A DNA stretch of 64,000 bases, taken from an uncultured Oscillospiraceae bacterium. GTDB taxonomy: Bacteria; Bacillota; Clostridia; Oscillospirales; Oscillospiraceae. Under the pieces are notes generated by a model. That model was not told the DNA's origin and made no database searches. It saw only the letters and a program-made list of their open reading frames with translations. Location: contig CALWVS010000006.1 in NCBI GenBank assembly GCA_944385095.1, forward strand, positions 1 to 64,000, written 5' to 3'. Positions 52,164-60,327 of the stretch are shown here, one piece after another (the first letter of the stretch is position 1; the number at the start of each line of letters is the position of its first letter). Made by a program: the position numbers and the translations under genes.

Positions 52164-54167
52164 TCACACCAATTTCAATTCAATTCCATGGTCTCGCAAT
52201 ATGTAATAGGCATTTGCCATAGCGGTATCATCAGCAAAACTGTCACGGGAGATAATGACTTTTGCTGGAGCATATTCTGTCATCTGTTCCACATCCTCCG
52301 GTTGCACAGTTTCAGCCAGACAGACCAACAACAGACAATCATCTCCCACACTGTATACCGTTTTCTGATTGATAGAGAATGGTGTAACAGGGTAGGTTAG
52401 AGGAACACCCAATTTGAGCATAACCTCATAAATCATATCCAAGTCAGTCCGTTCTGGTTTGACTCGATGAATCATATGATTCATTCTCTCATATAGAAGG
52501 TCAATTTGTTCCTGTTCCACTGGGGTGGCATCCCAAGTTTTCAGGTTGGAAGTGTCCAGTTTAAAAACACGGAAACCAACGTCGGGAGAGGTATGAGGTA
52601 ATAGGTAAGAGTTAATAGGTATTTGACCGGAATCACCGTCTTTCTTTAAACAATTACCTATTACCTGTTCTTTATTACCTGCTACCTGTCCCATGTTACC
52701 TATTACCTGTTCCTTATTACCTGCTACCTGCCCTATATTACCTATTACTTGTTCCCTATTACCTATTACCTGTTCATTATTACCTATTACCTGCTTTCCT
52801 GCTCGTCTGATGCGTTCTTTGCCAATCTCACAAATAGTTTTATATCCAGCCTTGTATGCCTCACTTTTTTCATCGCACAGTTCAGGTAGTTGCACTAAAA
52901 TAAATTGTCGATTTCCACCATCTTCTGCATTCAGTTGCATAACAGCGTGGGCAGTAGTGGCAGAACCAGAGAAGAAGTCGAGAATAATAGATGTATTGTC
53001 GCATGATAGTTTAAGCAGTTCTTTTATAAGATTCATGGGTTTTGGGTTATCAAAAATAGAAATATTCCCTAGAATCTCTGTCATTTCTTTGGAACCTTGT
53101 GTATTTAACGGGACAAAATCCCAAATTGATGTATAGGTAATGCCATCTTTTACATCAGTCAAGAATCTTTTGAGTTTAGGACGACCTTTGCCATCTTCGC
53201 CAAAATATATTTCATTGTTAGCCAGTAATCGTTCCATGGTATCTTTGTTAAAACGCCAATTTCCATTTTGAGGAGGATAATGTTCTTCCCCAGTATTAGG
53301 ATTTTTGATTGGGTAGTATAATGAAGCAACATATCTTCCACCTTTAACATTTGCACCAAGATCACCTGAGGTCCAAGGACCTTTTGGATGGTTATCTGGA
53401 TTTTGGTATCGTGCAAGTTGCTCGGGTGTTCGCTCTCGTAAATTTATACGAACAGAGCTAATAGATTTGGCATAAATCAAGATATATTCATGAGCAGCAC
53501 CAATTATTTTATCATTTGGTGGTGTACTTCTTTTTTTCCATATTATTTGAATAATAAAATTTTCTTCACCGAAAACTTCATCACATAATTTGCGCAAATT
53601 TGTTATTTCATTATCATCAATCGAAATACAAATCACACCATCATCTCTCAGAAGGTTGGCTGCAAGCCTCAGACGGGGATACATCATATTGAGCCAGTTG
53701 GTGTGGTATCGCCCCATGGTTTCAGGATTGCTTTTGGTGGTTTGTTGGGTGACTTCCTTGTATCGAGCGATAGGGTCAGCGAAATCGTCTGTGTATACAA
53801 AATCATTGCCTGTATTATAAGGGGGGTCAATGTATATCATTTTGACTTTTCTATAATAGGCGGTCTGTAAGAGTTTCAAAACCTCCAGATTATCGCCCTC
53901 AATGTAGAGATTCTGGGTCGTGTCCCAGTTTACACTTTCTTCTGGACAGGGACGTAGTGTGCCAGTGGAACGCTTCTGAGCCAGCCGCAGACAGTCTGCC
54001 TTGCCTTTCCACTCAAATTTGTACTTTTCAAAATCGTTGTCGATGTATTCGCCACATAGAGAAAGTAGCTTGTCAATGTCCAGTTTATTTTCAGAGAAAC
54101 ATTCTGGGAAAACAGAACGCAATTTCTCCATATTGGTTTGTTCTATGTTCATACTCATTCCATCCAT
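52164..54167 (-). CDS. Type III restriction-modification methyltransferase, Mod subunit
   Basis: 667 residues. It is a beta-class N6-adenine methyltransferase with DPPYNTGNDFVY at 114-125 and the SAM-binding DFFSGSATTAHAV near 395. It gives the system its sequence specificity through the middle region (about 200-370). Between ERIRRAGK and DVGFRVFKLD, where relatives have a short linker, about 47 residues of QVIGN/QVAGN-type heptapeptide repeat are inserted (459-505), followed by IPINSYLLPHTSP (515-526), also from the GGTAATA family. The start is ATG 54167 with AAAGGAGG 13 nt upstream. Confidence 0.95.
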   Translation of the reverse strand: MDGMSMNIEQTNMEKLRSVFPECFSENKLDIDKLLSLCGEYIDNDFEKYKFEWKGKADCLRLAQKRSTGTLRPCPEESVNWDTTQNLYIEGDNLEVLKLLQTAYYRKVKMIYIDPPYNTGNDFVYTDDFADPIARYKEVTQQTTKSNPETMGRYHTNWLNMMYPRLRLAANLLRDDGVICISIDDNEITNLRKLCDEVFGEENFIIQIIWKKRSTPPNDKIIGAAHEYILIYAKSISSVRINLRERTPEQLARYQNPDNHPKGPWTSGDLGANVKGGRYVASLYYPIKNPNTGEEHYPPQNGNWRFNKDTMERLLANNEIYFGEDGKGRPKLKRFLTDVKDGITYTSIWDFVPLNTQGSKEMTEILGNISIFDNPKPMNLIKELLKLSCDNTSIILDFFSGSATTAHAVMQLNAEDGGNRQFILVQLPELCDEKSEAYKAGYKTICEIGKERIRRAGKQVIGNNEQVIGNREQVIGNIGQVAGNKEQVIGNMGQVAGNKEQVIGNCLKKDGDSGQIPINSYLLPHTSPDVGFRVFKLDTSNLKTWDATPVEQEQIDLLYERMNHMIHRVKPERTDLDMIYEVMLKLGVPLTYPVTPFSINQKTVYSVGDDCLLLVCLAETVQPEDVEQMTEYAPAKVIISRDSFADDTAMANAYYILRDHGIELKLV
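52588..52625. repeat. GGTAATA repeat copy in the mod gene (short)
   Basis: GGTATGAGGTAATAGGTAAGAGTTAATAGGTA is translated on the minus strand as PINSYLLPHT, directly after the heptapeptide array. Confidence 0.75.
52651..52793. repeat. 21-bp (3 x 7) in-frame repeat array in the mod gene
   Basis: On the coding strand the unit is CAGGTAATAGGTAATAATGAA with variants, i.e. three heptamers making seven codons (QVIGNNE, QVIGNRE, QVIGNIG, QVAGNKE, QVIGNMG, QVAGNKE, QVIGNCL). Seven units are present. Only changes in multiples of three heptamers keep the frame. Confidence 0.92.
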
Positions 54168-54188
54168 TGTTGTATAGGTACCTCCTTT

Positions 54189-54492
54189 GGGTAATGGGTA
54201 ATGGGTAATAGGTAATGGGTAATAGGTAATGGGTAATAGGTAATAGGTAGTAGGTGATAGGTTGCGAGGTCACAATAACCTATTAATTATTACCTATTAA
54301 TTATTACCTGTAATAGGTAATAGGTAATAGGTAGTAGGTGATAGGTTGCGAAGCCACAATAACCTATTAATTACTACCTATTAATTATTACCTGTAATGG
54401 GTGATGGGTAATAGGTAATAGGTAATAGGTAGTAGGTAATAGGTTGCGAGGTCACAATAACCTATTAATTATTACCTATTAATTATTACCTG
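54189..54492. repeat. GGTAATA array upstream of mod, three 88-94-bp hairpin units
   Basis: Each unit has GGTAATAGGTAGTAGGTGATA, a centre GGTTGCGAGGTCACAA (at 54261, 54355 and 54443, counting from GTTGCG), then the complementary CCTATTAATTATTACC. Each could fold as a stem-loop. The array lies between the mod start and the stop of the four-helix-bundle gene, whose last codons it supplies. Confidence 0.92.
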
Positions 54493-54846
54493 TTAATTGT
54501 TGTGCGTTTTTGTGGTTTTAATGATTGATGTTAGTATTTTTATCAACTGGGAGCAGTCGCTTTTGATAGCATTGTATTCTTTTTCGGTCAAAAACTCAGT
54601 ATGAAATAGTAACTCCAGCCAATACTCTGTTTCTGCTGCTTCTTTCAGGGCAATGGAATTTTTACTGATAAAATCATTGGTACTCTGTGCATACTTGGCT
54701 TCCCGTAAATTTGCACCAATGCTTGTACCACTGCGTAATAGTTGCTTTGATAGTATAAATTCTTTTTTCTCTTTGCAGAGATATTGATATAACCGAACAA
54801 TACGCACAGAAAAATTCATGCTCTTTTCCAATGCAATATTTCCCAT
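54493..54846 (-). CDS. Four-helix-bundle protein (S23 / 23S rRNA intervening-sequence family)
   Basis: 117 residues, the family length. ALEKSMNFSVRIVRLYQYL, then LSKQLLRSGTSIGANLREAKYAQSTNDFISKNSIALKEAAETEYWLELL is the clear PF05635/TIGR02436 pattern; these proteins are pentameric helical bundles first met as ORFs inside 23S rRNA intervening sequences, and are relatives of the Avd protein of diversity-generating retroelements. No reverse transcriptase is nearby. It is flanked on both sides by GGTAATA repeats and sits between mod and an SNF2 helicase. Function unknown. Confidence 0.9.
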   Translation of the reverse strand: MGNIALEKSMNFSVRIVRLYQYLCKEKKEFILSKQLLRSGTSIGANLREAKYAQSTNDFISKNSIALKEAAETEYWLELLFHTEFLTEKEYNAIKSDCSQLIKILTSIIKTTKTHNN

Positions 54847-54857
54847 ATTCCACCACC

Positions 54858-54941
54858 ATTACTTATTAATTAATAGGTAATAATTAACAAGTAATAATTA
54901 TTACCTATTACTTATTACTTATTACCTGTTGCCTGTTACTT
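54858..54941. repeat. GGTAATA repeat on the upstream side of the four-helix-bundle gene
   Basis: AATTAATAGGTAATAATTAACAAGTAATAATTATTACCTATTAC and on through TTACCTGTTGCCTGTTAC. It runs into the end of the SNF2 gene, where it encodes VTGNR and the stop. Confidence 0.85.
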
Positions 54942-57582
54942 GAATCACAAATTCTCTCTGAATCGTTACTGTTACTTTCTCTTTCTCAGAAAATGATTTA
55001 ATTTCTTCTTCCAGTTCCATATCCAACCGCATAGCATCAAAGAACTGGTTTTCCTGCCGTTTCATGTACTCCTGACGAAGCTGGTTGATGGTCTTTTGTA
55101 ATACAATTCGTTTCAGTCTGTCATTGGTGACAGACTCCAGCTCCAACTCTGCCTCTTGCAATTTTCCGTTTAGGTCATTGAGTTCTCGATTTAGAGCCGC
55201 CTTTTTGGAAACAACACGCTGTTTCATTCTCTCTATCTCATCATGAAAGGCAGAGAATTGCTTGGATTGTTGCATGGTCAATATAGTGTCTTTGGGTACA
55301 TGCTCATCTAAACGATGTGGGCGGTTGTGTTTTTTGAGCCAGTGGGGAGAGGTTCCACCGGTTTCTGAACAGGAAGCCACCGGCAATTCCAAAAGTGTTT
55401 GACAGGCTGCATGATCCAATACCGTTCCACTTTTGGTCAAGCCACACAAGATGGGATATTCTGTGTGACAGTGTGGACCAGACAGGGACACCGTATAAAG
55501 ACCTATCTCACAAGGTTCAAAAGCACCGTCATGAATGAAAATGCTTCCTTCATTGGCACATGCAAACTCACGCAAAATCCCTCTGCCAATGATACTGGAT
55601 AGGGTAATTTGCCCTGATTTGGGTCTGAACTCCTTTGCCATACCGTAACACTTCTGGCTGCGGTAGGGACGGTTTCGACTGCCGCTCCAATAGTAAAATA
55701 AGATGGGGAGTGTTTCATAGTTGGTTGCCAGAATGGAGCGGGTATCTTCGTCCACTACAAAATGACAGTCTGTATTGTTTTCATTATAGCGAAGAAAGAA
55801 CCATTTTGCAATCTCCCATAAATCGTTATGGAGTTCCTGTACACGATGCTGAATATATTGTGGTCTGATGTTTATTTTATCTGCCAATTCTTTGGTAAAG
55901 GTAGTAAAAAGAAGCTGTTCTGCATTGGAAACCGCTTGACGGTTGTGTTCTTCATAGGTATCCAATGTCTGGCGGTATGCTTGCTCAATCTGGGCTTTTG
56001 AACGAAGTCGTTGTGAAATCACAGAAAAAGCACCTTTGCTATCCTCTGTAAAGCCACCCAAGATATCATCTGTCAGTCCAAATACACCATCTGTCACTAA
56101 CATTCTTTTATTGACTAGTTCCAATTTACGAACATCGGCAAAATTGTTTGGATCAATGAACGCAACGGACAGTACATCATGTTCCTGTCCCAGACGATGA
56201 CAGCGATCAATGCGTTGCTCCATTTTCAAGGTGTTATACAATAGGTCATAATGAATCAAAAAGGCGGATTCCTCCAGGTTGAACCCTTTGGCACCGCTGT
56301 CTGTAGAGAGCAGAATTTCACCATCTGTTTTAAATGCTTGAATCGCAGAATAGTCAGCGTTGCCATGATAGACACAGATTTTGTAAAGACCAGAGAGGGC
56401 TTGTGTCAACATCTTTTGTGTTTCTACACTTTCTGTAAAAATAACTGCTTTCTGTCTGGCTCCTACTTTCTTCATACACAAAAATCCTTGCTTTAACACA
56501 GTAAGAAGCTCTTTGACTTTGGTTTCCTGTGTGATTCCCTCAGCGATTGTTTTCATGTTCTGCCACTGTGCCAGTTCTGTTGCAGCATCTTCTCTATGTT
56601 CGAGTCGTTTTATGACACCCTGAATGGTCTGTAATATGGCAGCCGTAGAAGAACCCAAGAGACCGAACAGGCGTAAAGCTAGGTCATACTGGTTCATTTC
56701 AGGAAAGGCTTTCTTGTCTGGCTGGTTTATGTAGGCATAGAGCAGCTCATAGAGCTGCCGTTCCTCCTTGCTTGGAGTGTATTCGATGGTCAATAACACA
56801 CGGTCTGTGATGTTCGCATAGTGTTTGGCTTGAGAACGAAGGGTGCGAAAACAAAATCCACTGACTTGTTCACTTAATTCTGGATAATGTTCCGGTTGGC
56901 GAAGATAACGAGCTAAAAATTCCTTTTCTGATGGCAAATGTGTTTCATCAATAAACCATATCAAGCCATATAAATCCATAATATTTTTTTCAATGGGGGT
57001 GCCGGTCAGAAGCAGTTTAAAGGAGTTTTCGGCAATTCGTTTGAGTGCTTTTGCCTGTTTGTTCTCTGCCTGATAAACAGGGGAGAGGGCATTGGCTTCT
57101 TCAAATACCGTCAAATCCCAGTTGACCACCTTGGCGGTGTCCTCATGGTCAGCGGCGAAATCGTAGGTGGTAATGACAATCGCATCTTGCATAAAAGGGT
57201 TGGGCTGGTCAGGGGTACTGTGTGCCTGCCAGTCCTTTTGATTGGCTAATACCACATATGGAACAGTATAGTAGTGTTCCAACATCTCAGTCCATTGGTG
57301 TAGCAGGTCAATATTGGGAATGACCAACAAAATGCGACTGTATCCCTCCAGCCATTTTTGATTGATGACCAGCATTGCCTCATGGCTTTTCCCCATACCT
57401 GCTTCATCACACAAAACAGCCCCCTTTTGATATGGAGAGCGCAGAACAAAACTGGCTGCTGCAATTTGGAAGGGATAAATTTGAATATTGGATGATGCAA
57501 AAACGGGAATCAATGGTTCTTCTTTTGGAAGTTGTTCCAATAATCGAGCCTGATAATAGGCATGAAATGGCGTTTGCAGCAT
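54922..57582 (-). CDS. SNF2-family helicase associated with the type III restriction locus
   Basis: 886 residues. SF2/SNF2 motifs: Walker A region CDEAGMGKSHEAM (59-66 core), motif II as VFEEAN (161-164) rather than the usual DEAH/DEAQ, LLLTGTPIEKN, STDSGAKGFNLEES (motif V) and EQRIDRCHRLGQEHDV (motif VI). The C-terminal 150 residues include a long charged coiled coil. It probably translocates on double-stranded DNA; such helicases accompany several restriction or anti-phage systems. AAGGGGAAGG precedes the ATG at 57582. The last residues (IQVTGNR) come from the GGTAATA repeat. Confidence 0.88.
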   Translation of the reverse strand: MLQTPFHAYYQARLLEQLPKEEPLIPVFASSNIQIYPFQIAAASFVLRSPYQKGAVLCDEAGMGKSHEAMLVINQKWLEGYSRILLVIPNIDLLHQWTEMLEHYYTVPYVVLANQKDWQAHSTPDQPNPFMQDAIVITTYDFAADHEDTAKVVNWDLTVFEEANALSPVYQAENKQAKALKRIAENSFKLLLTGTPIEKNIMDLYGLIWFIDETHLPSEKEFLARYLRQPEHYPELSEQVSGFCFRTLRSQAKHYANITDRVLLTIEYTPSKEERQLYELLYAYINQPDKKAFPEMNQYDLALRLFGLLGSSTAAILQTIQGVIKRLEHREDAATELAQWQNMKTIAEGITQETKVKELLTVLKQGFLCMKKVGARQKAVIFTESVETQKMLTQALSGLYKICVYHGNADYSAIQAFKTDGEILLSTDSGAKGFNLEESAFLIHYDLLYNTLKMEQRIDRCHRLGQEHDVLSVAFIDPNNFADVRKLELVNKRMLVTDGVFGLTDDILGGFTEDSKGAFSVISQRLRSKAQIEQAYRQTLDTYEEHNRQAVSNAEQLLFTTFTKELADKINIRPQYIQHRVQELHNDLWEIAKWFFLRYNENNTDCHFVVDEDTRSILATNYETLPILFYYWSGSRNRPYRSQKCYGMAKEFRPKSGQITLSSIIGRGILREFACANEGSIFIHDGAFEPCEIGLYTVSLSGPHCHTEYPILCGLTKSGTVLDHAACQTLLELPVASCSETGGTSPHWLKKHNRPHRLDEHVPKDTILTMQQSKQFSAFHDEIERMKQRVVSKKAALNRELNDLNGKLQEAELELESVTNDRLKRIVLQKTINQLRQEYMKRQENQFFDAMRLDMELEEEIKSFSEKEKVTVTIQREFVIQVTGNR

Positions 57583-57944
57583 AGACCTTCCCCTTTACAA
57601 AATTTCTTCTTGTAAAACATTATGGCATTTCTTGGAGGAAAAGGCAATATGTTTGCAAAATATACCACACATTCTAATAAATTGTCTGTCATTGGTTTTC
57701 TCTGTATTTTCAGGATAGTCTGTGCATTCAGGCAAACATTGAGTAAAAGATCCGTTTCTAAATATAAAGTATAATCAATCTGGTTGATACCATTGGTTTA
57801 CTTGCTTGGTAAAAATTGTGATTTATAATTGTTTGTCGAATGATGGCATGGTATAATCATAGAGAATTAAGATTTTTGCAATGGGAATAATAGGAAATAT
57901 GTACAGTAATAATAAGCACCCAGTAAAAAGTCAAAATGTAGACT
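57583..57944. other. Divergent promoter region between SNF2 and the small-gene/helicase block
   Basis: 362 bp, AT-rich. The plus-strand promoter is annotated separately. On the minus strand TTATACTTTATA may serve as a -10 for the SNF2 gene but I see no clear -35. At 57899 a 24-codon frame (MYSNNKHPVKSQNVDFDYRV) opens after ATAGGA; it may be the true N-terminus of the next gene with a shift of frame. Confidence 0.45.
57829..57857 (+). promoter_or_regulatory. Promoter for the small-gene/helicase block
   Basis: TTGTTT at 57829 and TATAAT at 57852, 17 nt apart, with a TGG just before the -10 (extended -10 like). Confidence 0.65.
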
Positions 57945-58328
57945 TTGATTATAGAGTTGGAGTGCCAATATGATGAAGCGGAAAATGCTTTTATCATCTT
58001 ATCTCAAAATATACAAAAGAAAATAACCAAAAATAATGGTGCAGATCATATTGATCTTAGCTCTAGTTTTTGGGCACTGAAGTCCAGTCTTAAAGTACTG
58101 TTTCAATACCATCCGGAATATATGGCTGCGGTGTGTGATGCCATTGCGAAAAAGATTGACTTATATCTGCGTGGAGATGATCCGAACTTCTGTGACTGCA
58201 ATCGCTGGGATACATTGCTATGTCAGTGGTTTCAAGCGAAATCAAAAGCAGAACAAGATTTTATGCGAAAGATACGATCGAAACGTGTCCATCAAAAAAT
58301 TATTACAAAAAAGGATGCCGAACAATGA
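57945..58328 (+). CDS. Small protein of unknown function, possibly with frameshifted start
   Basis: 127 residues if read from TTG 57945, which has no good ribosome-binding site. An overlapping frame from ATG 57899 has AATAGGA upstream and ends at TGA 57973 after the first residues of this frame, so a one-base change could have split one gene. The protein is mostly helical and charged, with DAIAKKIDLYLRG and a Cys pair DDPNFCDCNRWDTLLCQWF. I recognise no family. Its stop overlaps the next small ORF, suggesting an operon. Confidence 0.5.
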   Translation: MIIELECQYDEAENAFIILSQNIQKKITKNNGADHIDLSSSFWALKSSLKVLFQYHPEYMAAVCDAIAKKIDLYLRGDDPNFCDCNRWDTLLCQWFQAKSKAEQDFMRKIRSKRVHQKIITKKDAEQ

Positions 58329-58563
58329 CCCAGAGAATGAACAGTACGAAAACATTAACCCAGTGTCCTTCTGCATTGTACAGGGTAATCGAGTAAAAGT
58401 TTACAATGCAGACGGAGAGCCGGTGCAGCTTGATGCAAAAGTATATATGGAAAAAGGGTATGTACGTATAAAAAATAGAAAATGGGATTGTCCGGCAGAG
58501 GATGCACGTAAATGGTTTCCTATTGCTGATGAGTTTGCATTCAGAGAGGAAGATGATTTTTGA
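58315..58563 (+). CDS. Small protein of unknown function upstream of helicase
   Basis: 82 residues from ATG 58315. AAAAGG lies too close to the start to be ideal. NPVSFCIVQGNRVKVYNADGEPVQLDAKVYMEKGYVRIKNRKWDCPAEDARKWFPI reads as a small beta-rich domain with acidic ends. The stop TGA overlaps the TTG of the helicase gene. Not recognised; likely an accessory component of the helicase system or an immunity-like partner. Confidence 0.5.
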   Translation: MPNNDPENEQYENINPVSFCIVQGNRVKVYNADGEPVQLDAKVYMEKGYVRIKNRKWDCPAEDARKWFPIADEFAFREEDDF

Positions 58564-60047
58564 ACCGATTTGACCCAATTGTGGCGTCTGACAACATAAA
58601 GCAAAGCTATGTGGACTACATCACCACCAGTTTTGATATTGCAGACAAAGAGTATGCCAAAGAGCTGCGGACACAATTAGAGAAAGAAGGATTTGTAGCC
58701 AAGGGACCATATCTGGATGTGAGTGGGTCCTATAAAACTGGAGAAAGTCTCTCTCAGCTGATAGCCAGTGGCATTGCAAGCAGAGTATTTGCAGAGCTGG
58801 AACCGGTTGCAGAACAGAAGCGTGAGCTGAAGCTGGAACGCTCTTTGTATCTGCATCAGGTAGAAGCACTGAAAAAGGCAGCAGCTGGAAATAATCTTGT
58901 AGTTACAACAGGAACAGGTTCTGGTAAAACGGAATGCTTTTTGCTTCCAATCCTCCATTCACTTTTGAAGGAAAAAGAAATAGGCACACTGAGTGCAAAC
59001 GGCGTTCGTGCCATCATTATCTATCCCATGAATGCGCTTGCTAATGACCAGATCAAACGAATGCGCAGACTTTTGCGTAATTATCCAGATATTACGTTTG
59101 GTCTTTATAACGGAAATACGGAACATGCCAGAGCTAAGGCTCGGGAGCCTTATGTTCGTGATTTTGATCCCACACTTAACATTAATTTTTTAAAGCCAGA
59201 TTTTCTCCCAACAATACAATACCCCAAATCAGAAGAGAATATATTTTCACAAATAGAATCTCTCACATCAGAAGCAGAAATTCAGAAATGGACAAAGCAA
59301 TCAACAAGTTTTTTTGAAAGTCTTTCTGATAAGTTGGTGTTAAGGGATTTAAAAGGTACTGAATGGGTAAATCTCAATCTTTATGATAGTCTAAAAAATA
59401 AGGAATTTGAAAGTACCACTGTAGGGTTTTCAAAGTGCTCACAAGAAATTTGGTTAACAGCTCATAGTTATTTTGTAGAACCAAAAGTATTTGAGATTTT
59501 AAAAAAACAATTTATTCCTGATGGTTATGATATTGATTTTCCTCAGCGATCAAATATTTACGGATTGTATAACAGAGAATATTCGTGGTCACCAGGGTAT
59601 AAAAGTATTTTTCAGACAAGCTACACTGAGGTAGAAATTAAAATTGGAGGCAAAAAACATATAAAGGAAACGGTAGAATTGCCTACATTCGTTTGTACAG
59701 AGGATGGAGATTTCGTGGTCAAAACTACGAAAAAGCAGATTGAAAAACTTGTTCCTCATAATGTAGTTCGTGTAAAAGTTGTGCCTACTTACTCACATCT
59801 ACTATGGGAAGAGGAGTATGATGCATCACAGAAGGAGACAACATCTTTTGATGTTCCTTGTAAAGAGATTATTGAGTACCTACATTTAAAGCAAAGGGAA
59901 TATGACGGTTACTACTTCAATTTAGATAATGAGCTTGTTTGTTTTGATGCTTCTTTGTCAGGAATGTGTAATGGATTTCTAATTAGAAAAGACTTCCTTC
60001 AACCTCCTGTTTTGGTGCAAATTTGTTTATTTCTATGTTTTTTGTAA
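58560..60047 (+). CDS. Chimeric ORF: N-terminal part of an SF2 helicase joined to an unrelated C-terminal module
   Basis: 495 residues from TTG 58560, preceded by AGAGGAAG and overlapping the previous stop. Residues 1-200 look like the start of a large YprA/DruE-type SF2 helicase: RSLYLHQVEALKKAAAGNNLVVTTGTGSGKTECFLLPI (motif I), then VRAIIIYPMNALANDQIKRMRRLL (motif Ia) and GLYNGNTEH. Motif II and all later motifs are missing. The remaining 290 residues, more AT-rich, contain LYNREYSWSPGYKSIF, VVPTYSHLLWEEEYDASQ and CFDASLSGMCNGFLIRKDFL and look like the tail of a different protein. It is probably a deletion fusion without helicase activity. Confidence 0.7.
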   Translation: MNRFDPIVASDNIKQSYVDYITTSFDIADKEYAKELRTQLEKEGFVAKGPYLDVSGSYKTGESLSQLIASGIASRVFAELEPVAEQKRELKLERSLYLHQVEALKKAAAGNNLVVTTGTGSGKTECFLLPILHSLLKEKEIGTLSANGVRAIIIYPMNALANDQIKRMRRLLRNYPDITFGLYNGNTEHARAKAREPYVRDFDPTLNINFLKPDFLPTIQYPKSEENIFSQIESLTSEAEIQKWTKQSTSFFESLSDKLVLRDLKGTEWVNLNLYDSLKNKEFESTTVGFSKCSQEIWLTAHSYFVEPKVFEILKKQFIPDGYDIDFPQRSNIYGLYNREYSWSPGYKSIFQTSYTEVEIKIGGKKHIKETVELPTFVCTEDGDFVVKTTKKQIEKLVPHNVVRVKVVPTYSHLLWEEEYDASQKETTSFDVPCKEIIEYLHLKQREYDGYYFNLDNELVCFDASLSGMCNGFLIRKDFLQPPVLVQICLFLCFL

Positions 60048-60155
60048 CAAAGGATATTTTGCTGAGAAAATATGAGTGTAAAGTCTGACTACAACTCTTT
60101 TGGTGGCATATAGAATAAGATATTTCACATCAAATGAACCTTACAACGCTGCTAG

Positions 60156-60327
60156 GATATCGTGGAAGAGCTGGAAGCAAAGCCTGGTCAAACGATTCTG
60201 ATCCCCGGTGGCTCCGGCAGTTTCGGTCAGATGGCGGTTCCTATCGCTAAAGCATTGGGACTGCGAGTGATTGTGACCGGAAACACACGTGCAAAAGAGC
60301 AGTTTCTCGCTATGGGAGTTGAACGGT
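60156..60327 (+). pseudogene. Fragment of an NADPH:quinone oxidoreductase / zinc-type alcohol dehydrogenase
   Basis: About 55 residues (EELEAKPGQTILIPGGSGSFGQMAVPIAKALGLRVIVTG, then RAKEQFLAMGVE) are the nucleotide-binding core of an MDR-family oxidoreductase. The rest of the gene is missing on both sides. At about 60325 the sequence switches to a different gene in another frame. Confidence 0.8.

Noticed and set aside
54189..54492. CRISPR array
   Set aside because: The repeats are heptamer-built and nearly continuous, units of 88-94 bp resemble each other throughout, and no unique spacers or cas genes are present.
54493..54846. Diversity-generating retroelement (Avd-like protein)
   Set aside because: The protein is a relative of Avd, but no reverse transcriptase, template repeat or variable target gene with matching sequence is seen nearby.
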